DNA of 64,000 nt from Tardiphaga sp. 709 (GTDB lineage Bacteria; Pseudomonadota; Alphaproteobacteria; Rhizobiales; Xanthobacteraceae): contig NZ_CP135529.1 in assembly GCF_032401055.1 (NCBI RefSeq), positions 5,764,501 to 5,828,500 of the forward strand, given 5' to 3'. Below, one piece after another: positions 18,317 through 28,300 of the stretch (its first letter is position 1; every line of letters begins with the position of its first letter). The position numbers and the translations under genes were made by a program. Below the pieces are notes generated by a model that was given only the letters and a program-made list of their open reading frames with translations, was not told the origin of the DNA and made no database searches.

Positions 18317-20223
18317 CACGCATCACACAGTTTTCTGCCCGCAACTGGCTGATTGCGACGCATGACGCCATCGTCACGGCGGCCGCGGTCGTTCTCAGCT
18401 TCGTGCTGCGTTTCGATGGCGAAAATCTGTGGGATCGGCTGCCGCTGCTCCTGAAGATCCTGCCGTACTTCGTCGTCTTCAGCTTTTTCGTCTGTTACCT
18501 GTTCAATCTGACGACGACGAAGTGGCGCTTCATTTCGCTGCCCGATTTGCTGAATATCATCAAGGCATCCACGGTGCTGACGGGCGCGCTTCTGGTGCTC
18601 GACTATATCTTCCTGGCGCCGAACGTGTACGGCACGTTCTTCCTCGGCAAGACAACGATCATCATCTACTGGTTTATCCAGATATTCTTTCTGAGCGGAT
18701 CGCGACTGGCCTATCGCTATTTTCGTTATACACGTACGCGCAATCAGGCGCGCGCGATGGATGCGTCACCGGCACTGCTGATTGGTCGTGCGGCCGATGC
18801 CGAGGTGTTCTTGCGCGGCATTGAGAGTGGTGCCGTCAAGCGCATGTGGCCGGTTGGTATCTTGTCGCCGGCGATGTCCGATCGCGGACAGGCGATCCGA
18901 GGTGTGCCGGTCCTGGGCGGCATCGATGATCTCGGTAATGTCGTTGATGACTTCAGCACGCGGCAACGCCCGATCGAACGGATCGTGATGACGCCGTCGG
19001 CGTTTGAAGCAGAGGCGTTGCCCGAGTCGGTATTGATGCGTGCGCGCAAGCTCGGGTTGACGGTCAGCCGGATTCCGTCACTCGAGGAAAGCCGCGATAC
19101 GCCGCAATTGGCGCCGGTGGCAGTCGAGGATCTGTTGCTGCGACCGAGCGTCAAGATCGACTATGCCCGGCTGGAGAATTTCGTGCGCGGCAAGGCGATC
19201 GTCGTGACCGGCGGTGGCGGCTCGATCGGTTACGAGATCTGCGACCGCGTCATCACGTTCGGCGCGGCACGGCTGCTCATTATCGAGAATTCAGAACCGG
19301 CGCTTCATGCGGCTATGGAAAAGCTGGCGGCCAAAGTCACCAGCGCAGCGATCGAGGGCCGCATCGCCGATGTCAGGGACCGCGAGCGCATTCATCAACT
19401 GATGATCGCCTTCAAGCCGGATGCGGTGTTTCACGCAGCCGCGCTGAAACATGTGCCGATCCTGGAGCGTGACTGGGGCGAGGGTGTCAAGACCAACATC
19501 TTCGGTTCTGTGAATGTCGCCGATGCGGCGCTCGCATCGGGCGCTGATGCGATGGTGATGATCTCGACCGACAAGGCAATCGAGCCGGTGTCGATGCTCG
19601 GTCTCACCAAGCGTTTTGCCGAGATGTATTGCCAAGCGCTCGATGGCGACGCCATCAGCGGCAGTGACGCCAAATCACCCATGCGGCTAATCTCGGTGCG
19701 GTTCGGTAATGTTTTGGCGTCGAATGGGTCCGTCGTGCCGAAGTTCAAGGCGCAGATCGAAGCCGGTGGGCCGGTGACGGTGACGCACCCCGATATGGTG
19801 CGCTACTTCATGACCATCCGCGAGGCCTGCGATCTGGTTGTCACCGCTGCAACCCATGCGATGAATGCGCAGCATGCCGATGCGTCGGTCTATGTGCTCA
19901 GCATGGGGCAGCCGGTGAAGATCGTCGATCTCGCCGACCGCATGATCCGGCTGTCCGGCCTTCAGCCCGGCTACGATATCGATATAGTGTTCACCGGTGT
20001 TCGACCGGGCGAGCGGCTCAACGAGATATTGTTCGCCGAGCAGGAGCCAACCAGCGAGATCGGTATCGCCGGCATCGTCGCTGCCCGCCCGAACGAACTG
20101 CCGCTGGAGACGCTGAACAGCTGGCTTGCGATCTTGCGAAAAGCCATTGATGCGGATCAACACGAGGTCGCTGTGGCGACGCTGAAGGATGCGGTGCCGG
20201 AATATCGGGCGGCGGCACAGTGA
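18313..20223 (+). CDS. Membrane nucleoside-diphosphate-sugar dehydratase/epimerase (CapD/FlaA1/WbpM type)
   Basis: A 636-residue protein with about four N-terminal membrane helices (residues 12-140), a CoA-binding-like Rossmann domain, and a C-terminal extended-SDR catalytic domain. The latter has [18 protein letters not shown] near 300, [10 protein letters not shown], and [22 protein letters not shown]. The Ser/Thr-Met-Lys arrangement (no YxxxK) is that of the UDP-GlcNAc 4,6-dehydratases WbpM/CapD. These make UDP-4-keto-6-deoxy sugars for O-antigen or capsule. It is coupled to hldE by a 4-base overlap and converges on the MraY-family gene with a 7-base gap. Confidence 0.88.
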   Translation: MTRITQFSARNWLIATHDAIVTAAAVVLSFVLRFDGENLWDRLPLLLKILPYFVVFSFFVCYLFNLTTTKWRFISLPDLLNIIKASTVLTGALLVLDYIFLAPNVYGTFFLGKTTIIIYWFIQIFFLSGSRLAYRYFRYTRTRNQARAMDASPALLIGRAADAEVFLRGIESGAVKRMWPVGILSPAMSDRGQAIRGVPVLGGIDDLGNVVDDFSTRQRPIERIVMTPSAFEAEALPESVLMRARKLGLTVSRIPSLEESRDTPQLAPVAVEDLLLRPSVKIDYARLENFVRGKAIVVTGGGGSIGYEICDRVITFGAARLLIIENSEPALHAAMEKLAAKVTSAAIEGRIADVRDRERIHQLMIAFKPDAVFHAAALKHVPILERDWGEGVKTNIFGSVNVADAALASGADAMVMISTDKAIEPVSMLGLTKRFAEMYCQALDGDAISGSDAKSPMRLISVRFGNVLASNGSVVPKFKAQIEAGGPVTVTHPDMVRYFMTIREACDLVVTAATHAMNAQHADASVYVLSMGQPVKIVDLADRMIRLSGLQPGYDIDIVFTGVRPGERLNEILFAEQEPTSEIGIAGIVAARPNELPLETLNSWLAILRKAIDADQHEVAVATLKDAVPEYRAAAQ

Positions 20224-20230
20224 GTCTGCG

Positions 20231-21244
20231 TCAGCGGCGCGGCGTCGAGAATGCCCGCAATGCCGTGGCGACGGCGACGCTGCCAAGTACAAGCAAAGCT
20301 GCGTCGGCGACACCTGAGCGGAAATAGATCGACAGCCCGGCCAGTGCCGCCAGGCCGATATTGAGCACGAACACCGTTCGCACAACCTCGATCACGGCGA
20401 AGCCATTGTCCGTCGCGCGCTGATAGAAGTGCGAGCGATGCGCCAGCCATACCGGCTCGCGTTTTGCCAGCCTCCGGAGCAGGGTGATGGTCGCGTCGGC
20501 AAGGTAGTACAGCGGCAGCAGGATGGCGGCAGCCAGATGGTGCGCATAGGCCAGCTGCAGGAAGCACCAGGCCAGCAACAGCCCGATGGGGAGGCTGCCG
20601 ACGTCGCCCAGAAACATCTTCGCGACGGGCCGATTGAACGGCGCAAAGCCAAGCGTGGCGCCGCAAAGTGCAGCGGCAATGAGCGCCGTCGATAACGGCA
20701 GTTGCCCGGAGAAGCCGATCAGTACCAGCACCGCGGTGATCGGAATCACTTCGGCCACTGTGATCCAGTCGAGCCCATCCATGAAATTCACGAGATTGAC
20801 GAACCAGAGTGCGGCCAACAGCAGCAAGCCGCGTTCGATCCAGAGAGGCAGGGCCAGTGCGATCTGCAATGTCGCGGGCAGGGCAAACAGGATCGCGGCA
20901 ATACTGACGGCTTGCAGCAGCAGTCGCGGCGTCACGGAGATCGGACGCAGATCATCAATCGCGCCGATGGCCCCGATCAGGATCGTTGCCCCGAACATTA
21001 CCCACAGTGCCGGTATTGCTGAAACGGGAAGAACTGCAATCGAGCACCCGGCAACCAGCAGCGTGACTGATATCACCGCGATGCCTGCGCCTTGCGGGGT
21101 CGGCACCTTGTGGGACGATCGGGCATTCGGTCGCGCCATTGCGTAGCGGATCAGCAGCGGATGAATGGCCTTGATGCAAACCGCGGACAGAACGGCGGCT
21201 ACAACCAGGGCGACGAAGGTTGTAATCAATTCAAATGACGACAT
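20231..21244 (-). CDS. MraY/WecA-family undecaprenyl-phosphate glycosyl-1-phosphate transferase
   Basis: A 337-residue polytopic membrane enzyme with about ten helices. It transfers a sugar-1-phosphate from a UDP-sugar to undecaprenyl phosphate and so starts O-antigen or capsule repeat units. Family motifs are SSHKVPTPQGAGIAV near residue 43, the metal-binding GAIDDLRP near 95, LVNFMDGLDWI near 150, FLGDVGSLPIG near 210 and the cytoplasmic HRSHFYQRA loop near 268. HRSHFYQRA and the absence of peptidoglycan-specific features favour the WecA/WbpL branch over MraY itself. It converges with the CapD-like gene and is divergent from lpsL. Confidence 0.88.
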   Translation of the reverse strand: MSSFELITTFVALVVAAVLSAVCIKAIHPLLIRYAMARPNARSSHKVPTPQGAGIAVISVTLLVAGCSIAVLPVSAIPALWVMFGATILIGAIGAIDDLRPISVTPRLLLQAVSIAAILFALPATLQIALALPLWIERGLLLLAALWFVNLVNFMDGLDWITVAEVIPITAVLVLIGFSGQLPLSTALIAAALCGATLGFAPFNRPVAKMFLGDVGSLPIGLLLAWCFLQLAYAHHLAAAILLPLYYLADATITLLRRLAKREPVWLAHRSHFYQRATDNGFAVIEVVRTVFVLNIGLAALAGLSIYFRSGVADAALLVLGSVAVATALRAFSTPRR

Positions 21245-21500
21245 CGGGATGACATTGGTCGCAGGAATGACATGCGTTGCAAGGAAGATTTGGGTCGCAA
21301 TGAGACAAATAGTTCGGAGTTATGCACGGCGGCTCTTCTTATCCTGTTTCTACGGCATAGGTAGCGGCGAAGGCCGCGCTTCTGACGCAATCGGGTGTTG
21401 CGATGCCGAAGTGTTGCAGCATAATCGCCTGGATGGCTAATGGTATGCGACACGGATCGTCATGCAATGTGGCGACTCCTGGCGAATGTCTGGGGACACG

Positions 21501-22499
21501 ATGTCTGAACAACCCATTCTTGTCACCGGTGCTGCGGGCTTCATCGGTTTCCATGTGGTGCGGCAACTGCTGGCCGAAGGCCGCACGGTCGTTGGCCTCG
21601 ATAGCGTCAACAGCTATTACGATCCGGCGCTGAAGGAGGCGCGGTTGAAGCTGCTGGAGGGCCAGCCCCGCTTTACCTTTGTGAGGGCGAATCTGGCAGA
21701 TCGTCCCGCGATCTCGGCGTTGTTCAGCGAATACAAATTTCCTGTTGTCATTCATCTCGCTGCGCAGGCGGGTGTGCGCTATTCCATCGAGCAGCCACAC
21801 GCCTATGCCGATGCCAATCTCGAGGGCTTTCTCAATATCCTCGAAGGATGCCGGCACAATGGCTGCGCGCATCTGCTCTATGCGTCGTCATCCTCGGTCT
21901 ATGGCGCCAACAAGAAGAAACCGTTCTCCGTCAGCGACAGGGTCGACAATCCGGTCAGTCTCTATGCTGCGACGAAGAAGGCCAACGAGTTGATGGCGCA
22001 TTCCTACAGCCATCTCTATCGCCTGCCGACCACCGGGCTGCGCTTCTTCACCGTCTACGGTCCATGGGGCCGGCCGGATATGGCGATCTTCCTGTTTACC
22101 AAGGCGATCCTCGACAAGCAGCCGATCAAGCTTTTCAATCACGGTAACATGCGACGCGACTTTACCTATGTCGACGACGTTGTCGGTGCTATCGGGCGGC
22201 TGATTGATCATGTGCCGACCGGTAGTGAGGACGAGGCGCCAGCGCGAATCTACAATGTCGGTAACCACAAGCCAGAGGACCTTTTGCATGTGGTCTCGGT
22301 TCTTGAGAAGGAACTGGGGCTTGAGGCGATCAAGACGATGCTGCCGATGCAGCCGGGCGATGTGCCTGAGACTTTTGCCGATGTGGACGATCTGATGCGT
22401 GACGTCGGCTTCAAGCCGGATACCTCGATCGAGGAGGGGATTCGGCAATTCGTGACGTGGTACCGCAGCCACTACGGTAATCTGAACGCGAAGGGTTGA
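21501..22499 (+). CDS. lpsL: UDP-glucuronate 4-epimerase (LpsL/Cap1J-like)
   Basis: A 332-residue extended-SDR epimerase converting UDP-glucuronate to UDP-galacturonate. It has ILVTGAAGFIGFHVV, VGLDSVNSYYDPALKEARL, and HLAAQAGVRYSIEQPHAYAD. SSSSVYGANKKKPFS, YAATKKANE (YxxxK) and FFTVYGPWGRPDMA are features that separate glucuronate 4-epimerases from GalE. The frame is open from 21462; the ATG at 21501 follows TGGGGAC and starts the fold. UDP-glucuronate would come from the ugd gene at the left edge. manC follows after 9 bases. Confidence 0.88.
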   Translation: MSEQPILVTGAAGFIGFHVVRQLLAEGRTVVGLDSVNSYYDPALKEARLKLLEGQPRFTFVRANLADRPAISALFSEYKFPVVIHLAAQAGVRYSIEQPHAYADANLEGFLNILEGCRHNGCAHLLYASSSSVYGANKKKPFSVSDRVDNPVSLYAATKKANELMAHSYSHLYRLPTTGLRFFTVYGPWGRPDMAIFLFTKAILDKQPIKLFNHGNMRRDFTYVDDVVGAIGRLIDHVPTGSEDEAPARIYNVGNHKPEDLLHVVSVLEKELGLEAIKTMLPMQPGDVPETFADVDDLMRDVGFKPDTSIEEGIRQFVTWYRSHYGNLNAKG

Positions 22500-22508
22500 G
22501 AGCGACTG

Positions 22509-23921
22509 ATGAGCAAGCGCATTATTCCCCTGATCATGTGTGGCGGTGCCGGTACGCGCCTGTGGCCGTCGTCGCGTGAGGGGCGCCCGAAGCAATTTCT
22601 GCCATTGTTCGGACCGCGCTCGACCTTTCAGGACACGGTGATTCGCGTATCCGATGCTGGCTTGTTCGATCGTCCCATTGTCATCACCAGCGCCGCCTAT
22701 CGGTTCATGGTGCGCGAACAACTCGCCGAGATCGGGCTCGATGCAGACATCCTGCTCGAGCCGGCTCGGCGCGATTCAGGTCCGGCCATTGCCGCCGGTG
22801 CCGCGTTCGCTCAGACCCGCGATGAGGACGCGGTCGTGCTTGCGCTTGCCGCCGATCATGTGGTGCGTGATGTCCCGGCTTTCGTGGCGGCGTGCCGCGC
22901 AGGTCTGGTGGTTGCCGATGCCGGGCATATCGTGACGTTCGGCGTGCAGCCGGAGCGTGCGGCCACCGAATACGGCTATATTTCACCAGGCCAATCGCTT
23001 TCTGACAAGGTGAAGAGCGTCGCCAAATTCGTCGAGAAGCCGGACCTGCAGACGGCAACCGGTTATATTGAGGCCGGCTATCTCTGGAACAGCGGCAACT
23101 TTATGTTTCGGGCGGGGATGCTGCTCGATGAATATCGTGGTGTCGACGCCGATAGTGTCGAGACCATCACCAGCGCTGTGGCGAAGGCCGGCCGCGATCT
23201 CGGCTTCTTTACGCTCGATGCGGACGCTTTCGGGAAGGCAAAATCGATCTCTGTCGACTATGCCGTGATGGAGAAGACGACGAAGGCGGCTGTGGTGCCG
23301 GTGTCCTGCGGCTGGTCGGATGTCGGCTCGTGGCTCGCAGTGTGGGAGCTGTCCGACAAGGATGCGCAGGGCAATGCCGCGCAGGGCGTGGCGGTGTTCG
23401 AGGACTCGCGCAACTGTAATGTGGCCAGCGATGGTCCGGTGGTGGCGCTGGAGGGTGTTGACGATCTCGTGGTGGTGGCGACGCACGACGCCGTGCTGGT
23501 TTCCCGTCAGAAGGATGCCAACGGCTTGAAACGGCTTGTGGCGAAGCTGAAGGTCACGGCGCCGCAGGTCACCGAGGATCATCTCAAGGTGCATCGCCCG
23601 TGGGGATCTGTGCAGGCCCTTGAGGATGGCGAGCGCTATCAGGTGAAACGCCTCGTGGTGAAAGCCGGCGAGCGGCTGTCACTCCAGATGCACCACCATC
23701 GCTCCGAGCACTGGATCGTTGTGCGTGGTACCGCGAAGGTGACGATCAACGATCAGATCAAGACCGTCCACGAGAACGAGTCGATCTACATCCCGCTCGG
23801 TGCCACGCACCGTCTGGAAAACCCTGGTAAAATCCCGCTCGAGCTGATCGAGGTGCAGACGGGCAGCTACCTTGGCGAGGACGACATCGTTCGCATCGAG
23901 GATGACTATAAGCGGAACTAG
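22509..23921 (+). CDS. manC: Mannose-1-phosphate guanylyltransferase / mannose-6-phosphate isomerase
   Basis: A 470-residue bifunctional enzyme giving GDP-mannose. The N-terminal nucleotidyltransferase has CGGAGTRLWPSSREGRPKQF at residues 10-29 and FVEKPD, with WNSGNFMFRAGMLLDE as the sugar-binding region. Residues 355-470 are a type II phosphomannose isomerase cupin: RPWGSVQALEDGERYQVKR, the metal-binding LSLQMHHHRSEHW, and IPLGATHRLENPG. It ends the lpsL-manC pair. GDP-mannose would feed the LpcC-like mannosyltransferase. Confidence 0.94.
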   Translation: MSKRIIPLIMCGGAGTRLWPSSREGRPKQFLPLFGPRSTFQDTVIRVSDAGLFDRPIVITSAAYRFMVREQLAEIGLDADILLEPARRDSGPAIAAGAAFAQTRDEDAVVLALAADHVVRDVPAFVAACRAGLVVADAGHIVTFGVQPERAATEYGYISPGQSLSDKVKSVAKFVEKPDLQTATGYIEAGYLWNSGNFMFRAGMLLDEYRGVDADSVETITSAVAKAGRDLGFFTLDADAFGKAKSISVDYAVMEKTTKAAVVPVSCGWSDVGSWLAVWELSDKDAQGNAAQGVAVFEDSRNCNVASDGPVVALEGVDDLVVVATHDAVLVSRQKDANGLKRLVAKLKVTAPQVTEDHLKVHRPWGSVQALEDGERYQVKRLVVKAGERLSLQMHHHRSEHWIVVRGTAKVTINDQIKTVHENESIYIPLGATHRLENPGKIPLELIEVQTGSYLGEDDIVRIEDDYKRN

Positions 23922-24313
23922 CGGCCGCCGGGCGATACTCGCCCGAATCAATGCACCCACAGCGTGCATTCGCCTGAATTGGTGCCGGTGAGGGGTTACC
24001 ACGATCCCTTCATGTCGTATCTTTTTCCATTTTACGAAATAGCGATGATTGCCACAATTGGGCGCGCTCTGGCCCGCCCAGCGCGCATTCATCGTCCTGA
24101 GGGCGGTTCTGCCACTCACGAAATCGTGTTAACCTGTTGTTAGGCATTGATAAACGCCTGAAATCAGGGACGAAAATGACAGTGCCGTGACGGATAAGCG
24201 GACCGTGCCGCCTCCGGACGAGGTAATGCATTCTTGCAACAATGAGTCAGTTTTCGATCCAAAATGTGGCTTTCGGATTGCGGCAAGTTCCGTTTCTTGT
24301 TAGCGCTCAATCC
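23922..24313. other. Intergenic region between manC and the adhesin-export genes
   Basis: 392 bases with no gene I can support. CGGGCGA/TCGCCCG at 23929-23945 forms a short hairpin immediately after manC. AATGCAC/GTGCATT at 23950-23970 forms a second one. Neither has a T-run, so termination there is uncertain. The right half, upstream of the TolC-like gene, is less GC-rich and probably holds the promoter of the export operon, but I cannot point to a -35/-10 pair. Confidence 0.4.
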
Positions 24314-25897
24314 ATGAAGCAGATCGCAAAGATTTTCCTTGTAGTTGTATTGCTAGGATCGAGCGGCCAGTTCGCTCATGCAGCCGAGCCATTTTTCATT
24401 CTTGACGCCATCAATCAGGCGGTAAAGACGAACCCAGGTGTCGGCGAGGCGTCTGCCAATCGCCGTGCCACCGAAGCCGAACTTCGCCAGAGCCAAGGTA
24501 CTTTGCTGCCTCAGATCAGGCTGCAGGCGAATACCGGCCCCGAGATGTTGAACCGGGCGATCGTTCCTGCGCCGGCCGGCAATGGCTCCTATGTCAACGG
24601 CAGCGAAGCGTCGGTAACGGTGCGCCAGCTGGTGTTCGACGGCTTTGCGTCGATCAACGACATCTGGCGTCAGGCTGCGCGCGTGGATGCTGCGGCGTTC
24701 CGGGTGCTTGAACGGACCGAACTGATCGCGCTCGATGCGGCTGAAGCCTATGTCGATGTGACGCGCTATCTGCGACTGGTTGCGCTTGCCGAACAAAATC
24801 TCAAGGTTCATCTCGAACTGCGCGCCAATGTCCGTGCGCGTTTCGCTGGTGGTCGCGCCGGTGAGGGCGATACCCAGCAGGCGGAAGAGCGTGTAGCCGC
24901 AGCGGAAGCCGTGCTGTCGGATTTCCGCCTCAGCCTCGATTATGCACGCGCCAAGTATCGCAAGACCGTTGGTCTTGAACCGTTCAATGTGCGTTTCCCC
25001 GGTCGCTTGCCGGATATGCCGGCAACCAAGAACGAGTCGCTCGACGTCGCCTTCAAGTACAATCCGACGATCCGCGCCGCTGGTGCAGATGTCGATGCGG
25101 CCAAGCGTGCTTTCGACTCGACCGCCGGCGCATTCGTTCCGAACGTCGCCCTGGAAGGCCGCGCGCTGCGCGGCAAGGACTCGATCACCTATCCGGGTAA
25201 TCGCGACGAAGTCAGCGGCAAGGTTGTTGTGAGCTGGGATATCTTCCGCGGCGGTCAGGATGCGTGGAAGCGCGCCGAAGCTGGCGAACGCATGATCGAG
25301 CAGCAGCAGCGCCATGCACGCTTGCAGCGTGATGCGCTAGAGTCGCTCGACAAGGCATGGGCTGCGCGCACGATCACGACGGAGCGTGCAGCAGCGCTGG
25401 TGCGTGAAGTTGAAGCTGCCCGCCGTACTTTCGTAGCCTACAACAAGGAATACGAGCTCGGCCAGCGCACGCTGATCGATCTGCTGAACTCGCAGAACCA
25501 GTACTTCAACGCCAACGTCTCGCTGGTGTCTGCACGCGGCGTCACCGTGTTCGCCGACTATCAGTTGCTGGCGGCCATGGGACAGCTGCTGTCCTATCTG
25601 AAGACCGGCAAGCCGCCGGAGTCTGAGCCGATCGAGAGCCGTGCATCCGGTCTTATCCCGTATCGCCTGCCGCCGATCCTGCTGACGGCGCCGGAGCCGG
25701 GATCCGAACCGCTTAATACGGTTCTGCCCTTCCAGACCTGGAATTCGCCTTTCGCACCGGCGCTGGAACCGAAAGCCGTGCTGTTCGGTGATCGCTGGGC
25801 CTCGCAAGATCTGTCGAACGCCAACGCATTGTTCGTGACATCGGGCCAGGTCGGGCAGGGCAGCGTGTCGGCCGATGCTTCTGCGGGGCGCCGTTAA
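24314..25897 (+). CDS. TolC-family outer-membrane channel of a type I secretion system (LapE-like)
   Basis: A 527-residue outer-membrane efflux protein, the exit duct of the type I system encoded next to it. Signal peptide MKQIAKIFLVVVLLGSSGQF, then AHA-AE. Two TolC repeats follow: LDAINQAVKTNPGVGEASAN (about residues 27-46) and a second beginning SLDVAFKYNPTIRAAGADVD (about 245). The periplasmic-end EYELGQRTLIDLLNSQNQYF signature lies near 390. The frame is open from 24242, but the signal peptide begins at 24314. An approximately 90-residue C-terminal tail after the last helix, with several prolines (GLIPYRLPPILLTAPEPG), is longer than in classical TolC. Confidence 0.9.
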   Translation: MKQIAKIFLVVVLLGSSGQFAHAAEPFFILDAINQAVKTNPGVGEASANRRATEAELRQSQGTLLPQIRLQANTGPEMLNRAIVPAPAGNGSYVNGSEASVTVRQLVFDGFASINDIWRQAARVDAAAFRVLERTELIALDAAEAYVDVTRYLRLVALAEQNLKVHLELRANVRARFAGGRAGEGDTQQAEERVAAAEAVLSDFRLSLDYARAKYRKTVGLEPFNVRFPGRLPDMPATKNESLDVAFKYNPTIRAAGADVDAAKRAFDSTAGAFVPNVALEGRALRGKDSITYPGNRDEVSGKVVVSWDIFRGGQDAWKRAEAGERMIEQQQRHARLQRDALESLDKAWAARTITTERAAALVREVEAARRTFVAYNKEYELGQRTLIDLLNSQNQYFNANVSLVSARGVTVFADYQLLAAMGQLLSYLKTGKPPESEPIESRASGLIPYRLPPILLTAPEPGSEPLNTVLPFQTWNSPFAPALEPKAVLFGDRWASQDLSNANALFVTSGQVGQGSVSADASAGRR

Positions 25898-26080
25898 CCA
25901 GTTAAGTACGCAGATTCATAATCCGCGGTCGGGTTTACCGTAAGTTCAGCAATTCGTCTGAACCGCGAAATAGTACAGGCGCTCCGCAAGGATCGCCTGT
26001 AAAGCTGGCAAGTCATATTTTGTAAGGCCAGTAGATCCGCGCACGGGTCATACAAGGCGCCTGGAATTTCCGAGGCTGCA

Positions 26081-28300
26081 TTGAACATTCGCTCACCCCA
26101 GTTCGATATTGCAATGGACCTGCCGGCTGCGCCCGTAGCGGAGGTCGAGCATCAGCATGCCGATCCGTTAACGGACAGCCTGCTTTATCTCGCCGCTCAC
26201 CACGGCAGAGCTGTCAGCCGCAGTGCGCTGCTTGCCGGTCTCCCGGTCGAGCGCGGCGTGCTGACAACGGCTCTGTATGAGCGCGCGGCGCAGCGGGCGG
26301 GCCTCGAGGCCGAACTGAACGAGCGACCGCTCAAGGATATCCCTGCGCTGGTCCTGCCTGCTGTGCTTCTGTTTCACGATGGTTCGACGCGGATTCTGCG
26401 CGGCATCGATCTGGCGAGTGGCCGTCTGACACTGGCAACCCCCGTCGGTGACGGTGCGATCGCCATGGAGCGGATCGAAGCCGTCGAAGAGAAATATGCC
26501 GGCTTCGTCTATTTCGTCCGTCCGGCGTCCGTCAGCGATCCGCGCGCGATCGCCGCCGGCGATCTGCCGAAGGCGCACTGGTTCTGGTCTGTCGTCAGCC
26601 GGTTCGGCTCGAACTACAGCCATGTCGCCATTGCAGCTTTCATCGTGAACATGCTGGCGCTCGCCGCGCCGCTGTTCACCATGAGCGTGTATGACCGCGT
26701 CATCCCGAATGGCGCAATCCCGTCGCTGGTCGCGCTTGGTATCGGCCTGTCGCTGGCGATCGCTTTCGATTTCCTGCTCAAGGTGGTCCGCAGCCGCATC
26801 ATCGACATGACCGGCAAGAAGATCGACGTGGTGCTGGCGTCGAACATCTTTGAACATGTGATGGCGCTGAAGATGGACAAGCGTCCGCCCTCGGTCGGCA
26901 TTCTCGCCAATCAGATGCGCGACTTCGACTCGGTCCGCGAATTCTTCACGTCAGGCACGGTTGTGTCGGCGACCGATATGATATTCGCGATCATCTTCAT
27001 CGCAGTGCTGTTCGTGATTGCCGGCCCGCTGGCCTGGATCCCGCTCGCGATGCTGCCTGTGATGATCCTCGTCGGTCTCTTGATCCAGCGGCCGCTCGAT
27101 CGTGCGATGAAGCGCCTGCAGGCAGAGTCGGCTGCGCGTCACGGCATTCTCATCGAGTCGCTGAATGGCATCGAGACCGTTCGCGCAGTTGCTGGCGAGA
27201 GCCGGGTCCAGACAGTGTGGGAACGTTCCGTCGCAGCGACGGCACGTTCCAGCGAAGGCGTGCAGTTCTGGTCCTCGCTGGCGATGACCAGTGCGAGCGT
27301 GGCGACGCAGCTCTGCAGCCTGTTGCTGGTCGTGGTCGGTGTGTTCCTCATCCTCGACGGCAAACTGTCGGTCGGTGCGCTGGTTGCGGCCAATATGTTG
27401 TCGGGCCGCATTCTCGGTCCCATCGCCGGCATCGCGGCCGTGATGACGCGCGCGACACAGACCATGTCGGCCCTGCGGTCAATCGATCGCCTGATGGCGA
27501 CGGAGCGCGAGCGGCCGCCGGAAAAGATCTTCGTGGCCCGCGAGATCACGAAGGGCAGCATCGAATTCCGCAATGTCAGCTTTTCCTATCCGGACAGCCC
27601 GGCGAAAGCCCTCGAGGGCATCTCTTTCCACGTGAAGCCTGGCGAGAAGATCGGCATCATCGGCCGAGTCGGCTCAGGCAAGACCACGGTCGGCCGTCTG
27701 GCGACGGCGTTCTATCCGCCGAGCGAAGGCAGCATCCTGATCGATGGCATCGATATCCGGCAATACGACCCGGCGGACCTGCGCGCCGGCATCGGTTTTG
27801 TGCTGCAGGATACCGATCTGTTCTATGGCAAGCTGCGCGACAACATCACGCTGGGCCGTCCCGATGCGACCGATGAGGAAGTGCTCGCGGCTGCACGGCT
27901 GTCCGGCGTCGAGACCTTCATCGCCGGTCATCCGCAGGGCTACGACATGATGGTTGCCGAAGGCGGCCGTAGCCTGTCGGGCGGCCAGAAACAGGCGATC
28001 GGCCTCGCGCGTGTGCTGATCCGCAAGCCGCGCGTGTTGTTTCTCGACGAACCCACTGCGCATTTCGACGTGCGCAGTGAAGGTGAATTCCTCGATCGCC
28101 TTAAGACGCTCGCCAAGGGTGAGATGTCCATTATCGTCTCGACGCATCGCCCGTCGCTCCTGTCGCTAGTCGATCGCATTCTCGTGTTCGACAACGGCAA
28201 GATCGTCGCCGACGGCCCCGCCGATCAGATCCTGACGCGCTTGCGCCCGCAGCCGCAGGCTCCTCAAGCCGCGGGGAGGCCGGTCAATGTCGCAGTCTGA
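26081..28300 (+). CDS. Type I secretion ABC transporter, LapB-like (permease/ATPase with degenerate C39 domain)
   Basis: A 739-residue inner-membrane exporter. Residues 25-150 form a C39-peptidase-like domain (DSLLYLAAHHGRAVSRSALL) without the catalytic Cys, as in LapB/HlyB-type transporters that do not cut their substrate. Membrane helices occupy about 180-460. The ATPase domain has Walker A GRVGSGKTT near 528, signature LSGGQKQAIGLARV near 633 and Walker B VLFLDEPTAHFD near 652. It starts at a TTG at 26081, after CGAGG; an in-frame ATG at 26114 has no visible ribosome-binding site. It overlaps the adaptor gene by 14 bases. Its likely cargo is the giant RTX adhesin downstream. Confidence 0.93.
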   Translation: MNIRSPQFDIAMDLPAAPVAEVEHQHADPLTDSLLYLAAHHGRAVSRSALLAGLPVERGVLTTALYERAAQRAGLEAELNERPLKDIPALVLPAVLLFHDGSTRILRGIDLASGRLTLATPVGDGAIAMERIEAVEEKYAGFVYFVRPASVSDPRAIAAGDLPKAHWFWSVVSRFGSNYSHVAIAAFIVNMLALAAPLFTMSVYDRVIPNGAIPSLVALGIGLSLAIAFDFLLKVVRSRIIDMTGKKIDVVLASNIFEHVMALKMDKRPPSVGILANQMRDFDSVREFFTSGTVVSATDMIFAIIFIAVLFVIAGPLAWIPLAMLPVMILVGLLIQRPLDRAMKRLQAESAARHGILIESLNGIETVRAVAGESRVQTVWERSVAATARSSEGVQFWSSLAMTSASVATQLCSLLLVVVGVFLILDGKLSVGALVAANMLSGRILGPIAGIAAVMTRATQTMSALRSIDRLMATERERPPEKIFVAREITKGSIEFRNVSFSYPDSPAKALEGISFHVKPGEKIGIIGRVGSGKTTVGRLATAFYPPSEGSILIDGIDIRQYDPADLRAGIGFVLQDTDLFYGKLRDNITLGRPDATDEEVLAAARLSGVETFIAGHPQGYDMMVAEGGRSLSGGQKQAIGLARVLIRKPRVLFLDEPTAHFDVRSEGEFLDRLKTLAKGEMSIIVSTHRPSLLSLVDRILVFDNGKIVADGPADQILTRLRPQPQAPQAAGRPVNVAV

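Noticed and set aside
20231-21244. Peptidoglycan MraY
   Set aside because: It sits among O-antigen/capsule genes rather than a mur cluster, and the HRSHFYQRA loop fits the WecA/WbpL branch better.
23929-23970. A strong terminator after manC
   Set aside because: Two hairpins are present, but neither is followed by a T-run, so it cannot be called an intrinsic terminator with confidence.
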